Below are positions 1 through 12,211 of a DNA stretch of 64,000 bases, in pieces. Under the pieces are notes generated by a model, which did no database searches, was not told where the DNA came from, and saw only the letters and a list, made by a program, of their open reading frames with translations. Both the position numbers and the translations under genes were made by a program. This DNA is from Sinohyriopsis cumingii. Taxonomy: Eukaryota > Mollusca > Bivalvia > Unionida > Unionidae. The DNA is taken from NCBI GenBank assembly GCA_028554795.2, contig CM068830.1, forward strand, positions 111,365,214 through 111,429,213. The letters are read 5' to 3'. The first letter of the stretch is position 1. Every line of letters starts with the position of its first letter.

Positions 1-477
1 AGGTAAGTTTGTTCGGATCTTACCTTTCGGTCAATGGTGAAATCCAGAGCAAAATCAAGACCCATTTATTGATGTGATAGAAATGTAAATAATAGTTTGG
101 GGTTAACAAAATAATTACTGACTATATACCATGATGAAAGGAGGGAGAAAAATTTTTTAATACTGTTTAGACTAACTGCATTTTAAGGAGCCGAGCAGTG
201 AGAACCATTAACTATGTCATCATGTCCAGTATGAATTGACTTGCAGTCACTCTACAATTAGTACTGGTGTGAGAAAATAATAAATAAAAGGAAAACAAAC
301 TGTCCAATATATGGAAATATTCTTAATTGGAACAGCTATCAAATTTATTACATCAAAGAAATGAAAAGATTTCTGACTCTCTACTAAGTTTTATATTGAC
401 TAATACCACAAATGTTGTGTCAGTTAACAATCATGAAAATAAATGAAAAGACATTAAGTGTATGTGTGTATGTGTTT
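1..477. other. No gene seen
   Basis: AT-rich sequence with no long reading frame, paired splice signals or recognisable repeat. It may be intron or intergenic DNA. Confidence 0.5.
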
Positions 478-780
478 TAGATTTTTAACACATCATTAAC
501 AATTTTTCAGTCACATCACTATATCTTCAGTGTGACAGTTTGCAGTGATGTCAATCACTGGGGCATCATGCTGAAGATATGTAGCATCATGCCCTACCTA
601 GTCACATTATTCTGTCACCAGGTCAATCAGTCCTAACACTAACCTCTTAATACTAAGTTCCAAGTGAGGCAGCTGCTATTACCATTTTAATAAGTCTCTG
701 ATATGACTCAGTCAAATGTCATTCATTCTTACCAGCATGTACAATACCAGTGCATTGTCTATTTACTGATCTGTATTGAT
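478..780 (-). mobile_element. Degenerate SINE, same family as the copy at 56715-57037
   Basis: Read on the minus strand, this stretch matches the body of the SINE at 56715-57037. Shared landmarks are GAGTCATA, then AAGAGGTTAGTGTTAGGACT, then GATAATGTGACT (here GAATAATGTGACT), then GACATCACT, then GTGACTGAAAAATTG. It ends in a CACATA-rich tail, comparable to the CACAT tail of the other copy. The tRNA-like head (about 725-780) is barely recognisable, so this is the older copy. No target duplication is evident. Confidence 0.7.
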
Positions 781-1067
781 TAGGGCTGAAAGCAGCCACA
801 AGTTTTGTAGATACAAACAATTGAAACAGACAGTGCTGTTTTACACAAGAACAAATTTCACTGACTGGAATATAGAGTTTCCACCAAGGAATCTGCTATT
901 TTGAACCATTCAATTGAGTCCTTGAAACCATTTTATGTGCGACTATGATAGCTTTTCCACAGAATGCATCTGGATGGATTGTTTTCTTATAAAGCATGTG
1001 CAAGATGAAGAAAAGTTGAATAAATTGCTACAATTAAAAGAAGCTTAAAACTAAACCGGAATATAGC

Positions 1068-1469
1068 ATGGAATATGATAAATTAAGAAATGGAACTTCA
1101 ACGATTTTTGGCTGCAGAAGTTTCTGTGGCACGATACCCACAAAGATCGAACAATTGCAGCTTGCAATGCATGTAAGAGATGGCCCTGATACCAACGAAA
1201 ACCAGCAGATTGTTTGCAGAACAGGTTATCACAAGGAAAGATGCACTATTAACAAACCAAAAAGTGCCAAGCACAATACATGTCAATTAAAATGTTTTAG
1301 TGAAAAGGTCAAATCTGATAAAGAAGATGAGGGTGATTTAGATAGAGTGATCAATAAATACAATGTAAGCCAAACTGAGCTTTACAAGAATCTGTTTAAC
1401 ACAGCATATACTATAGCAAGGCTGAGAAAATCTTTTGCAGATGATAAAATTCTGGTGAGGTACAAATAA
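1068..1469 (+). CDS. Unrecognised ORF, possibly a decayed transposase fragment
   Basis: A 133-codon frame begins at ATG 1068. Its first half is Cys-rich and the rest Lys-rich. The region around residues 105-130 (TAYTIARLRKSFADDKIL) recalls the block of hAT-derived and ZBED/GTF2I-repeat proteins in which an AKxGKPF-like motif precedes a conserved acidic stretch. That resemblance is weak and comes from memory of the family. Further open sequence in other frames continues to about 1730, so it may be a decayed longer coding region. No splice sites or promoter support it as a host gene. Confidence 0.2.
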   Translation: MEYDKLRNGTSTIFGCRSFCGTIPTKIEQLQLAMHVRDGPDTNENQQIVCRTGYHKERCTINKPKSAKHNTCQLKCFSEKVKSDKEDEGDLDRVINKYNVSQTELYKNLFNTAYTIARLRKSFADDKILVRYK

Positions 1470-2073
1470 AAAACCTGTAAATCTGATGACCTACTGACAA
1501 AAGTCGAGGATATATAAAGCAAAATTCTTATTTGTCCTTTCAGATGCTACTATCGATTCTGCATCAGTTAGAGACTGGGAATGCATTCTTGTTAAAGTTG
1601 TAGACCCTAATAATAAAAGTAGAAAACTAAGAGAAAATGAAATATCCGGTGTGTTTCAGCTGTCACAGATCTCAAGTGCATGCATTTATATGGTGCAGCT
1701 TAATAAAAGTAAACTTTTTAACAGTCCTGCCTTCCACTATTAAAACAAAGAAAAGATGGTCATTTATACAGACAAGTCAACTTTTTAATTTACTTGCCCA
1801 TAGTCAACGTGTTTTTGACAAAAGTTCTGCACCCCTGTTCTCTCTCTGTGCCATACTATTTTGCTACTGTATTTAGAAATACAATATAATACTATGTACT
1901 ATTGTTGAACTACTAGATTGTGGGATGGATCCCATAACTATGGCTACCTTTGTATGGAAAATAATAATAAAGAAAACAAATATTAATAAAACTATCAAAT
2001 GGGCATACAAGGAAATGTGATGTATTATAATTAAACAGTGACAAGAGTATTCTACTCTTCAATATGGCTAGAG

Positions 2074-3459
2074 CAGAGGTGGGCAAACATTCCAGTGCAA
2101 GTGCCACATACACAAATTTACACCCTGTCGCGGGCCGCATAGTTCATTAAGTAAAATAATTAATATTTGAAATACCAAAAACAAAAGGTTTTTCTAAATA
2201 ACATCATAATTAATGTGACGTTTGACGTATTGGGGTGGGGTTCTTCCAATATAATTTAATTAAATTATGATGAAAGTTCCACCCTGGCTCGTTAGGTTAG
2301 AAAGTTAAATTAGTGACAAGATAGTTTTACAGCTCTGAGCCCCCAGTCAGCAATGCCGACGGTTAAATTATAGAGAACACGAAGATGAAATTCAATCAAT
2401 AACAATTTAATAAATGTGATGATTTAAAAAAAACGATAACTACCAATCACTCGTCTTTCCCTCGACCAAGTGACAGCCTAATTCATCCCGTGATTTACAG
2501 TGTGAGTTCGATTTTCCCCGTCTTTGCATCTACTCATCTATTTCTTTCCCGCTGATTCCTTCCTTCTTTCCGTTCCTCTAACTCCTCCTTTGTCTCCGTT
2601 TCCCTCTCTACTATCTCCTCCTCCAATTTCACTCCCAGACTTCAAATTCTCCTTTCTTCTCCTTTCCCTCTCTATTATCTCCTCCTCCAATTTCGCTCCC
2701 AGACTTCAACTTCTTCTCCTTTCCTCCGTCTCTCTATCTGAGACTACGGGACCAAACTGAAACTGGTCCGTCCCTCAAAGCTTCCTTATTTGAAGCTTTC
2801 TGTACTTAGAATTTCCCGCTTTAAGATTTTCCCGCCAATAACGAATGGCTATTTGGAGTTACGCTAACCTCTTCTCTGGGTAATTTCTCTCAGGGAACTA
2901 ACTTTTGCCGGAAAACGTGGGGATATCATTCTACCCAAATCAAGGTCTCCCCCCATCTCGATTTTGATTGGGTGGCGCTGTGCCCCTGTCCAATCGTCTT
3001 AGCGGCCAGTTCAACCTGTCTGTCTGTTTGCAGGGAAAGAAGTTAAGACACTCCCACTTCTTCAGGCAATTTCTTTTGATCTTGGAAACATTTCGACACC
3101 TAGGTGACAATTGGCTGTCTGTGACTTCGCAACTCCGATGTCCGGTTCTTCACTTCTAGCCACAACAATCTTACGTAATGGATTAGTGCTAGCCTTCGGC
3201 AATGTTCGACATCAAACAATGGCCTGTCAGAATTACTTTGATTATACATGTTTCAACTGGGCTACTCTGGGTCGGGGTGAATATGACAATTAATTTTCAG
3301 TTGTTAATATGTTGTTAATATTTGAAAACTTAAACTTCAAAACAAGCACATTTTTTTCATAAACAGAGTAACACAAACAGAGTCAGTGCGAATGATGACT
3401 TGTTCCCAGGCCGCACGAAAACCCTTGGTGGGCCTCAGGCCGTAGTTTGCCCACCCCTG
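2074..3459. mobile_element. Non-autonomous hAT-type DNA transposon, 1386 bp
   Basis: The ends are inverted repeats: CAGAGGTGGGCAAAC at 2074-2088 and GTTTGCCCACCCCTG at 3445-3459, 14 of 15 complementary. They are flanked by an 8-bp duplication, GGCTAGAG (2066-2073) and GGCTACAG (3460-3467), with one mismatch. An 8-bp duplication and CAGGGGTGGGCAAAC-type ends are known hAT hallmarks. No transposase frame is visible inside. The interior holds a pyrimidine-rich tandem repeat and seemingly unrelated DNA, so it was presumably mobilised in trans. Confidence 0.85.
2602..2729. repeat. Pyrimidine-rich tandem duplication, 64 bp x 2
   Basis: Two adjacent 64-bp units share CTCCTCCTCCAATTTC and CTCCCAGACTTCAA blocks. 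Nearly all bases are C or T on the plus strand. It lies inside the hAT-type element. Confidence 0.75.
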
Positions 3460-3467
3460 GGCTACAG

Positions 3468-5394
3468 TGTTAAAACCAAAAAAACTTGTATACTATACAC
3501 ATAAGGAAGATATTATCACAATCACAAATAAATCTTATCTAAATCCAGAAATTTTTGGTTAACATAATAACTTTATCAAGGGATCCGTATATGTGCACAA
3601 ATACAATTTCAAAAATAGGATGATAAGAAGGTATTTAATGTACACTGTATACATGATTATCAAAGTTTAAAAATGTTGAAAAAACTAAAATTCCAAAAAA
3701 CAAAATTAGACGCATTTTCTTCAAATTCCAATTGTTATTTCATATATAATAAATAGGTACTTCACTGCTGTCCACTTCTATTTTAAGTAATGTAAATATG
3801 AAAAGTCCCCCTCTACACTAAACAATTTGGAAAAGTGAATACATTGATAGCAGCATCGTCAAACAGTTGAAGCTGCTTTTTTTTTTTGAATCCATGAAAT
3901 GGCACTCTATCAAGTGAGTGATCATGTCATGTTCAATGCAAATGGCTTTATGTGATTTTTCCAAATTGGCTGTAAACACAGTTTTTGCAATGGTAACTTC
4001 TGATAAATCACATTTTCTTTCACAATTGTATTGTTAACAACTGGTGGATGTAATGAGGTTTCCTGCAGTAAAGAATTGGACATGGGAGATATAACTTCTG
4101 TGTTGTCATCTTGTATCCAGTTTTCTCATAGAAGCTGTATCTTTGAAATAAATTCTGCAGTTTGCTACTCAAAATCCTGAGCACTGCATTTGTATAGCAT
4201 TCATAAGTAATGTATGGACACTGGTGGCATTTTGAAATTTCATCTCATAAATGCAAATACAGTTTGGATCACTATAGACAGAGAAATAATGTGAATTGTG
4301 TCTGTAACCAGCACATGTCTTATAACTTAATTTTAAAAATGTACAATGTGATGTAGTTATGTTCAAGGGGAAAAAAAGTAGAAGTTTTTCTCATTCAAAA
4401 GTGGTGATGACTGCCATAACCTAAGGACAAAAAAGAGCTAATATAGTACTCTAGGAAAAAACAATACCTGTGAACCTATACTGGAAAATGCAACCAATAC
4501 AACTTCATATCACATATTTCCAAGTTAAAAACACCAAATATATAATACATAAATTTTAATGCATTTATGTTGCCAATAAGAAAATTAACTGGGTTAAATT
4601 CTGAACAGGTATTTCAGAGTTTGGCATAAATGCTTAAGAAACATGCACATAATCTTCTCCATTTCCCTTATATGAGGAACATGTCTGCACAGGTAATGGT
4701 TCAAAAGAAGTCTTCCTTAGTGAATTTCACAGGACACTCAGAACAGCTGAATACCTACAATGAAAGAACAGTTTCAACAGTTATAATGTTACTGCAAAAG
4801 GAAAAGGACATAAATGATAACCAAGCTGCATTATTTTAAATAATAGTTTATTATTTACTATATTTCTAGAATAGTGACTGAAAAATTGATCACATCTAAA
4901 GATAAGAGTTTACTTTTACTGGTCAACTGTAAAAGAAGTAGTCACAAAACAATATAGGATATGGAAATACAGATCAAACTTTATATTTTCTATGTACCTT
5001 TGCAGGGGCAATTCTCTGGAATAATCTTTCATTTTTGGCTACTGGTTTGTAAAGGCAGCATGAATGTGTTTATCCTTAAAAAAAATTATATGATGGCAAG
5101 AAATGATGGCAACCGGTAACAACAAAAAATAATGTCAACATTAATATGGTCAGATGTAAAAGTTTAATACATCCAAATAATTTTTTTATTAACTACCATT
5201 TTAATTAGCACATTATCCTTAATTTCATTTTCGGAGCAGACATTACTTTCACAGTAGTTGCAACAATAAACTATAATACCCCAATTATAATCAAGTCTTT
5301 TCTTAAATTATTGGTTCAAAAAATAACTTTCTGACTGATACAATCATACACTGACATTGAACAATTCCCTTGTATATGTTATGAATAGCTGTTT
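3468..5394. other. No gene or named repeat seen
   Basis: AT-rich DNA with only short frames (such as 4630-4839, 69 codons) that lack splice context or family resemblance. It may be intron or intergenic DNA. Confidence 0.5.
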
Positions 5395-6180
5395 GTGATA
5401 TTACAGGAATAAACACCAATATTCACTATTATCTCATATTGATCGAATCAGCATAAAAAGGTATACATCAGTGCACACATTTAAAAAGATATCTTCCTTA
5501 CAAAAAAACCGAACAGAATGAAATTACTCAAAGTATCAGCAAACCTGATACAAAAGAAAAAGACACCTGTTAAAAAGAGACCATATAAACGTGTCTCTGG
5601 TGGAATTATAAATGTCAAAATGAACATGTCTTTCAAGAAAGAAAAAACAATTGAAAACTAAGAAAATGCTAACAATATGATAAGGATACACCCATGGGCT
5701 GTAATGGGTGGAATCTGGAGAATATTTATGTTGATCTATAAAAGAAATTAATTTTTAACAAATATGCATACAAATGTACTTTCCATTATTATAAACATTT
5801 TGCAAATATATATGCAGTTTATGAACAAACTATAATATACACTGATATTACTGGCACTTTGAGTTTTCTCCTAGCAGAAATGAATAAACCATTATCAATG
5901 TATGTTGGTATCTATATTCAGTATATAATCAATAAGCCTTAACGGTTCTCAATGACTTAGTAATCATGTTGTAACAAAGCAGCTTCACAGCCATTAGTAA
6001 ATTACTATCAGCCAACATTGGCATAAGTTTTCATTATTTTCCTACTCAAGTAAAATCACAGGGACTTTCGCTGGCCATGGCTTTGGACCAATTTTTTTTT
6101 TTAAAAATACATAAACTGAGTTAATGTTAGTATTGACAATATTAAAAACTTTTCCTAGGTACCAAGGCAATCATGTAATG
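5395..6180. repeat. Segmental duplication, copy 1
   Basis: Collinear with 7585-8345 in the same orientation. Shared landmarks in order are TATCTTCCT, CTCAAAGTATCAGCA, AAAAGACCAT-like, CATGGGCTG, GGTGGAATCTGG, TTTCCATTATTAT, AACATTTTGCAAATAT, CAGAAATGAATA, GACTTAGTAATCAT, CAGTAAATTACTAT and CCTAGGT. Identity looks like 70-80% with many small indels. It codes for nothing recognisable. Confidence 0.8.
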
Positions 6181-7584
6181 GTGGTGGAATTGAGGTTTTA
6201 ATACCAATGTTGACACTTAAATGGTCGTATATGGCAGACAGTCTTAATGGTGGGGAAGTAAAATGGATACATCGAGGAAGAAGACCTGCCAACCCTAACA
6301 AGGTGTCAGTATCATAGTTGATTTTTTCCATAAGTTTGGTCAGTTTTCAGTAAGATGTAATAAAAAATAATGTTCTGCTATTGTCAATCTGGAAAATATG
6401 CATTTTAAAAGTCCAGACGTGTGATTCAAGGCTGGTGTACCAATGGAAAATATCGTGTTTAATAAAGGTAAAACTAAATCACAGAAAAATAAGAAAATCA
6501 TAAGTTTAACTATACCATAAAATATGGATCATGGAAGTTAGGCCATAGATAGAACTATCAGTGAACCAAAAACATGTATCTGTTAATTTCAAGGTGCATT
6601 TCTAATGATAATTATTGTAATATCTCACCAATGGAACTGGACATAAAAATGCAGATCAGTAGTTATTTTTCATAACTGTCCTAGAGGTAAAGCTTGTTCC
6701 CATTCTTCAATAAAATGGAAAGAAAACTGTTCCTGCAAAAGTGATAAAATATAAAAAATTAAAATGTTTAAATAAGTAATTATTTTCATTGCTACCTTAA
6801 ATATCATGTATGTTCCAGAGAACAGTAAATAAAGAAGTGGAAAACAAAAAATATTCTGAACATTCAATTGTTCTCCACGAATTACTCATATGATAATCAA
6901 GATGGCCTTAAAAATGTGACAGTGAATACAGAAAACTGGGTATATAATAGAGGGGTTGGGTTATCATTCACCAATGGTCAGGTTTTCACAACTTAAACAT
7001 AAAGAAATTCATGGTAAGTAACCATTAACATGGTTAGGTTACCAGAAATAATTGTTTTTTATTTATGACTAATGCAGTAGGTGGTTTTGAGAGTTCTTCT
7101 TCCAGTTTCACATGCCACTGCTGAAATACATTTCTTCAATAGTGGTTAGCAACCAACAAACATAACTTGTTGTCACTGTTACTATGCACAAGATTACTTG
7201 AATATGTTACCCAGTGAATAATATATTTCAGCCAAATAAGTGCAACTGTAATAAGTACAATTGTAATAACGAATCAGTTATTATTGTCATTACAAAGTTA
7301 CTATAATCATGATTAAGGTCTTAAGGACCAAAATACTGTTATCTGCCACAGTAGATTTTTCTAGACAAAATATTTTCATAGCCTAACTTGTTTAATTTTT
7401 TTTTTGTGATTTCACCAATTTGTGCTGACAGTAGCATGTGATTCACATTTTCTAAAGTTTCAGTGCACTATTATTATGCTCAAAGATACATGAATGAGAA
7501 AAGAAATATCTGACAGTAATTGAGTCGCACTTTTCAATGTAGACAAATACAAAAACCTTAAAAATGCTTCTTAAAAATCAACAA
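6181..7584. other. Spacer between duplicated segments; no gene seen
   Basis: AT-rich, short frames only. I found no third copy of the duplicated segment here. Confidence 0.45.
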
Positions 7585-8341
7585 AATTACAGCAACATCC
7601 TCACTGACATTCACTAATATCTCATGCTGCTCTAACCTGCATAACAAAGTACATATCTGCAAAAACATTTAAATGGTTATCTTCCTGAGAATTATTTTTT
7701 AATAGAAATAAATTTCTCAAAGTATCAGCATTAACTCTTGACACATAAGAAAAGGAAACCTGCTACAGTTATATAAAAGACCATGTAAACGTGTCACTGG
7801 AATTATAACTGTAAAATTAAGTGCATGCCTTTCACGGGAAAGAAAAAATGTAGAATATGAGAACAATATTATAATGACGGCTGCACACATGGGCTGAAAG
7901 GGGTGGAATCTGGTGAAGAATATTCACTCTAATATCAAACAATTATTGTGAAATAAAGATGCATAAAAATGTAATTTCCATTATTATTAACATTTTGCAA
8001 ATATGCAGTTTATGTAAAAAGTGTAAGATAGATTCATATTGCTGGCAATGTCAGTTTTTCACATACAGAAATGAATAGGACATTTTCAGTCTATGTTCAG
8101 TAAATAATCGCTAACAGTTAACAATTCTCAGATGACTTAGTAATCATAACGTAGCAAAGTAGCTATACAGATGTCAGTAAATTACTATTTGCCAACAATA
8201 GAATCACTGATGATTATTTTTCCGCTCATGTAAAAATATCACATGGAAAAAGGGAAAAGACAAGAAAAATAACAATATTAAACAGTAACAGCTTTAAGTA
8301 TGCAAACTTAAGTTGCATTTACCTAGGTTCCAATAGTCTGT

Positions 8342-8345
<4 letters not shown>
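7585..8345. repeat. Segmental duplication, copy 2
   Basis: The direct, diverged partner of 5395-6180. Its right edge is close to an (AC)n microsatellite. The copies are separated by about 1.4 kb. The edges are approximate because divergence blurs them. Confidence 0.8.

Positions 8346-8373
<28 letters not shown>
8345..8373. repeat. (AC)n microsatellite
   Basis: About 14 uninterrupted AC units at the right edge of segmental duplication copy 2. Confidence 0.95.
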
Positions 8374-8376
<3 letters not shown>

Positions 8377-9385
8377 ATGTATGTATTAATGAACACATGC
8401 ACATTGGATAAATTTGAATCAAATACATAATCAGTGGGCACATTTTGTTTTTGTATGAGTGAACAGATTCAGTTTTGTCATCTACAGAATAAGTTAATAT
8501 ATGTTTTAACTAAGCTGCAAGATTGATTATATACTCTATAAATGGAAAATATAGCAGGCATGGCCTTGCATAATGGATTAGATGTACAGTACCAAACCTT
8601 AATTTCTAAGATGGCCAAATATTGTAATTTTTAGGTTTCATGTAAATTTTGGGCAAAATATAAATCAATTATTAGAGCAGTAAACAACATTGTTTGAATA
8701 TCATATGTACAAATGAAGCAAAAGTAAGTTAAGTACTCACAAAATTTTGAAACCCACTGGCTTTCATAAATACCCACAGGAACCCCAATACGATTTGTAT
8801 ACCTTAATTAGAAATAGAAAATTCCCATTGCATGAATGTTGTTTATATTCTTTTTAGTTGTTTTAGACTTTTGCAGGCCAGGCAAATGTTTTTTTAATTA
8901 CAAAAAATATTGTCAGTAGTAACAATATAACAAATTTCCTTTCTAACGTGTGTACATTCTTAAAATGAATTGAAATAAAAAAGAAACCAATCTGGTGCAT
9001 AATGAACACATTTTGTTATGACTGAATAATAAATAGTAATTTTAGAAATAATACCATTATAGAAGGTAGTGAACATACTGAGCTTTTGTACTGTGAATAA
9101 AGATATGCCACACTTAATGATTTTATTATATGCTGATGAAAGGATAGTTTAATGGTAAATTAAGATACACATTCTGACAAGTATAATTTTACTGTAAATT
9201 AACATGCACATTCTGAGATTACATTTACATTAAAAAGTGGCATGATTTATATCATCATTTGTATTGTAACTGATAGCAATTCGAGTCATCAGAGAAAGAT
9301 GTTTATTTGTTTTATTTGATTTTTAATGAAGCTTTACCAATGTATCAATTACATAACTATAAGGTTTCCTTGTCATAGTCTATAG

Positions 9386-9580
9386 CAGGGGTGCACAACC
9401 ATTTTTGGCCAAGGGCCAGATTGCATTTTCTAAGACCACTTGAGGGCCACAGACACATTTCTTTAATACTATTACTGTTCACAGGCCAGATTTCTGTGTT
9501 GTTTTAATTTGTCCTGAAGGCCGGACAGAACAAGTTTATGGGCCAGATTCGGCCATCTGGCCAGGGGTTGTGCACCCATG
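9386..9580. mobile_element. hAT-type MITE, 195 bp
   Basis: Inverted ends CAGGGGTGCACAACC (9386-9400) and GGTTGTGCACCCATG (9566-9580) differ at one position. A perfect 8-bp duplication, GTCTATAG, flanks it at 9378-9385 and 9581-9588. The interior has further GGCCAGAT/ATCTGGCC complementarity, so the whole unit can fold. There is no coding capacity. Confidence 0.93.
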
Positions 9581-10171
9581 GTCTATAGTGATGTCTAACA
9601 CATGCCAAAGACATATTATTTTAGTGCACAACTATTAGGCATTAGATAGCTATAGCAAAGAATGTTACTGCACAGATAAAGCTAGAGTATAATAATTTTG
9701 ATCTATGAACAAAAGATGTGTCAATGACTTTCACAATTTCTGGATGGGTGCAGATATGACATGATCATATAAATCATATTTCATATGAATAATTCCATGA
9801 AATCTTTGTGAAAACCCAGACATCATTCAAAAGTCGGAGCCTGGACAAGCCTGTGGTAGGCCTAACCTAACCTATGACTATCAACCATAAAGTGGAACAT
9901 GGATATCATAATTATAAAACATTATCAATATACGTAAACAAATTATCTGTACTTTGGTCAGTCCAATTACTCTTAAGTAAATAATAAGTACATTAATAAT
10001 TTTACCCGTCTCTTTAAAAAGACAAACATGAGTTTGGACTTTTTAAAAAACAAGTAGGGGCACAATATTATGATTTAACATGGACCTATTGCCGTAATGG
10101 AGATGCCATTCAAAGAAAAATTTAAAATGAAATAATTACCAAAGAACTTTAAAGAATATAGACTGATATGA

Positions 10172-10690
10172 CTATGTGACCTTATTCATGTTAAAAGCAA
10201 GTTTTAAGTAAAAACTATAATTTATGTTAATCACCTTATCCTTGTAATCCATCGAATTAAGTTTCTCTCTGGATGGAAACTGCTTTACTACATCTGCATA
10301 AGTCATACGGGTGGCACAGGTCCGAGGATAAAAAAATTCAGCGCTATTTATCTGCACCATAACAAATGACTCCAATACTGTTTTCAATACATATGCACCA
10401 TTTCTTTTTACATGGAGTCCATCAAGTGCCAAATGCACACTTCGATCAAACAATGGGTTATAGTCAATAAAATGGCACTTATCACATTCTCGGCTTAAAA
10501 ATGCCATCATTTAGTGCAGCACATCCTCTCTGTAAGTCTGGTAAAACAGTTGAGTTTCAATGCTATGATTTAAATTTAATGGTGGTTCGAGGCAGAATTC
10601 CAAACATTGACCAACAACATGGGATTCGTTTCCAGCAGCTGATGAATAAAGTCTCTCTAACAACTGAAAGAAATGCACCAAAAGAATTAA
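10172..10690 (-). pseudogene. SGNH/GDSL-hydrolase-like C-terminal region, broken
   Basis: Read on the minus strand, a candidate acceptor (TTTCTTTCAG, exon from 10663) leads into a frame with GILPRTTIKF, like the block that follows the oxyanion motif in SGNH hydrolases. A second frame, 10510 to 10172, holds FIDYNPLFDRSVHLALDGLH followed by VKRNGAYVL. This matches the C-terminal Asp-x-x-His block (D.LHL...G...L) of SGNH esterases, with Asp and His present. The two parts are in different frames, with a shift near 10590 and a TAA just before the 10510 ATG. The C-terminal tail is long. It may be a host pseudogene, a gene with sequence errors, or a retroelement ORF1 relic. The upstream partner exon is at 11706-11918. 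Confidence 0.45.
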
Positions 10691-11705
10691 CTAAACTAAA
10701 ATGTGACTAATAAATCTGTGAAAATTTCAGAAAATCACCATGGTAACTGCTGTTATTTGGAAATATAAACAAAATGATCCAAACAGAAACATCTGCTACC
10801 AGGGTTAATTTGTTCAACTCTCAAGCTCTAAGCATAAATAACTATCCCATTTTGACATCATATGGCAAGATTTAGGAACAATGCACTTAAATTTTGTTGC
10901 AGCAATGTAAAAATCATTTGCAATGGTGCAAATTTTCTCATAAAGTCATGTATATATTACCTAATTAATGTTACCCTCCTCGTGATGTTAAGCCTGTTTA
11001 TTTGTGGTATTTGGTGGGTTGTTAGTTAATAAACGTAGCTTGTTGGAAACCGAGAATACCAAAATTGGTTAAAATGATGACAAGAATCTTGAATGAAATA
11101 AAGCTATTGAAACACTTTCTTCTATATTTGTATGTTTTATTCATTTTGTTAAAGAAACATACTTCAACTTAATCCAATTACGTCGTTCCCGCCATAAATA
11201 ACATTCCAGGCAAATGAAATGTAGGCCAACATAACTTGAAAACAGGTCCACATGATTGTGGGAGAATTTGAATTTATTAGAAAAAGAGCATCAGAGTAAG
11301 AACAATCTCGCTAAAACATTATGACTTTAATTTGTAGAAAAGTGTTGATATGGGCTGTAAAAATGAGATATTTCTGAAATCTGACTTCTCATTATGATGC
11401 TAGGTGACATTAATTCGACAGTAAGACCTCGACCCCAAAACATAACAATTAGGGTCCATGTCTTAGACTGTAGGATGACTAGACAATATGGATGCTAAAC
11501 ATGCAAAAATATTCGTGAAAATTATGATGGTCTTATTCTAATTAGAGAGATTGTTTGGAATTCGTCACTAGCCGCTGCCAGTTCTACTCTGTAAGATCAA
11601 TATAATAAATTAAATATACAGTACAAATTTATAATAGTTCTGCTGCAAATATTGGGCACAAATAATTACAAATGTTTCAAAAGTAAAACTGACAATTAAA
11701 AATAC

Positions 11706-11918
11706 CTTGTAAATATGTTCACATCTTTTCCAACATCAGGATTTTGGGCACAGACAATGTCTAACACTTTGGATTTAAAACTGGTGATATCTACAACCAA
11801 TTTTGCACCAGGAATACACAACAGGAATAAGCTGGGATGATTCAGAATACCACAGAGTTGCTTCAACTTTGAATCACATGCAATGAAAATGATTGACACT
11901 CTGGCAAGTATGCAGCAG
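11706..11918 (-). CDS. Candidate exon: N-terminal part of an SGNH-hydrolase-like protein
   Basis: On the minus strand a pyrimidine-containing acceptor (TTTTACATAG) precedes a 213-bp open stretch that ends at a GTATTT donor after ACAAG; both junctions fall in phase 2. The product reads IIFIACDSKLKQLC, then CIPGAKLVVDI, then SKVLDIVCAQNPDVG. This fits block I of SGNH hydrolases (GDS with the nucleophilic Ser), the usual PGA block, and the run-up to the GxND block. The Gly before Asp-Ser is replaced by Cys. A GxND exon was not found between here and 10690, so the gene is incomplete or decayed. A SINE sits 54 bp upstream of the acceptor side. Confidence 0.4.
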
Positions 11919-11971
11919 CTATGTAAAATATACAATGAATATGAAATGAATATCAACTATTTAAAAGAAGT

Positions 11972-12211
11972 TGTTGTTGCTGTTGTGGCGTTTAACGCCA
12001 TATTTCAGCACATGACAGGCTATGCATGGCAGCCAGTATTAATAGTGCAGGAAAAAAACGGAAAATCCCTGGAAAAACCACCAACCCATGAGAAGCTACT
12101 GGCAAGCTTTCTCACATACCCACGTTAGCCGAATCCTAGTCTCAAAGCCACGCAGACAGAGGTGAGATGGCAGTGATCAGTAACAAAGAGCACTTTAGAC
12201 CACTCGGCCCC
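11972..12211 (-). mobile_element. tRNA-derived SINE with (AAC)n tail, copy 1
   Basis: Flanked by a perfect 12-bp duplication, TTTAAAAGAAGT (11960-11971 and 12212-12223). On the minus strand it begins with a tRNA-like segment (CCGAGTGGTCTAAAGTG), and carries GAGATGGCAGTG and GTGGGTTGGTGG blocks when both strands are considered. It ends GGCGTTAAACGCC followed by CAACAACAAC. It is the same family as 50035-50268, but more diverged, and its A-box region is shortened. Confidence 0.88.

Noticed and set aside
2100-3400. Gene inside the hAT-type element
   Set aside because: The short pyrimidine-rich frames are low complexity; no transposase or splice signals.
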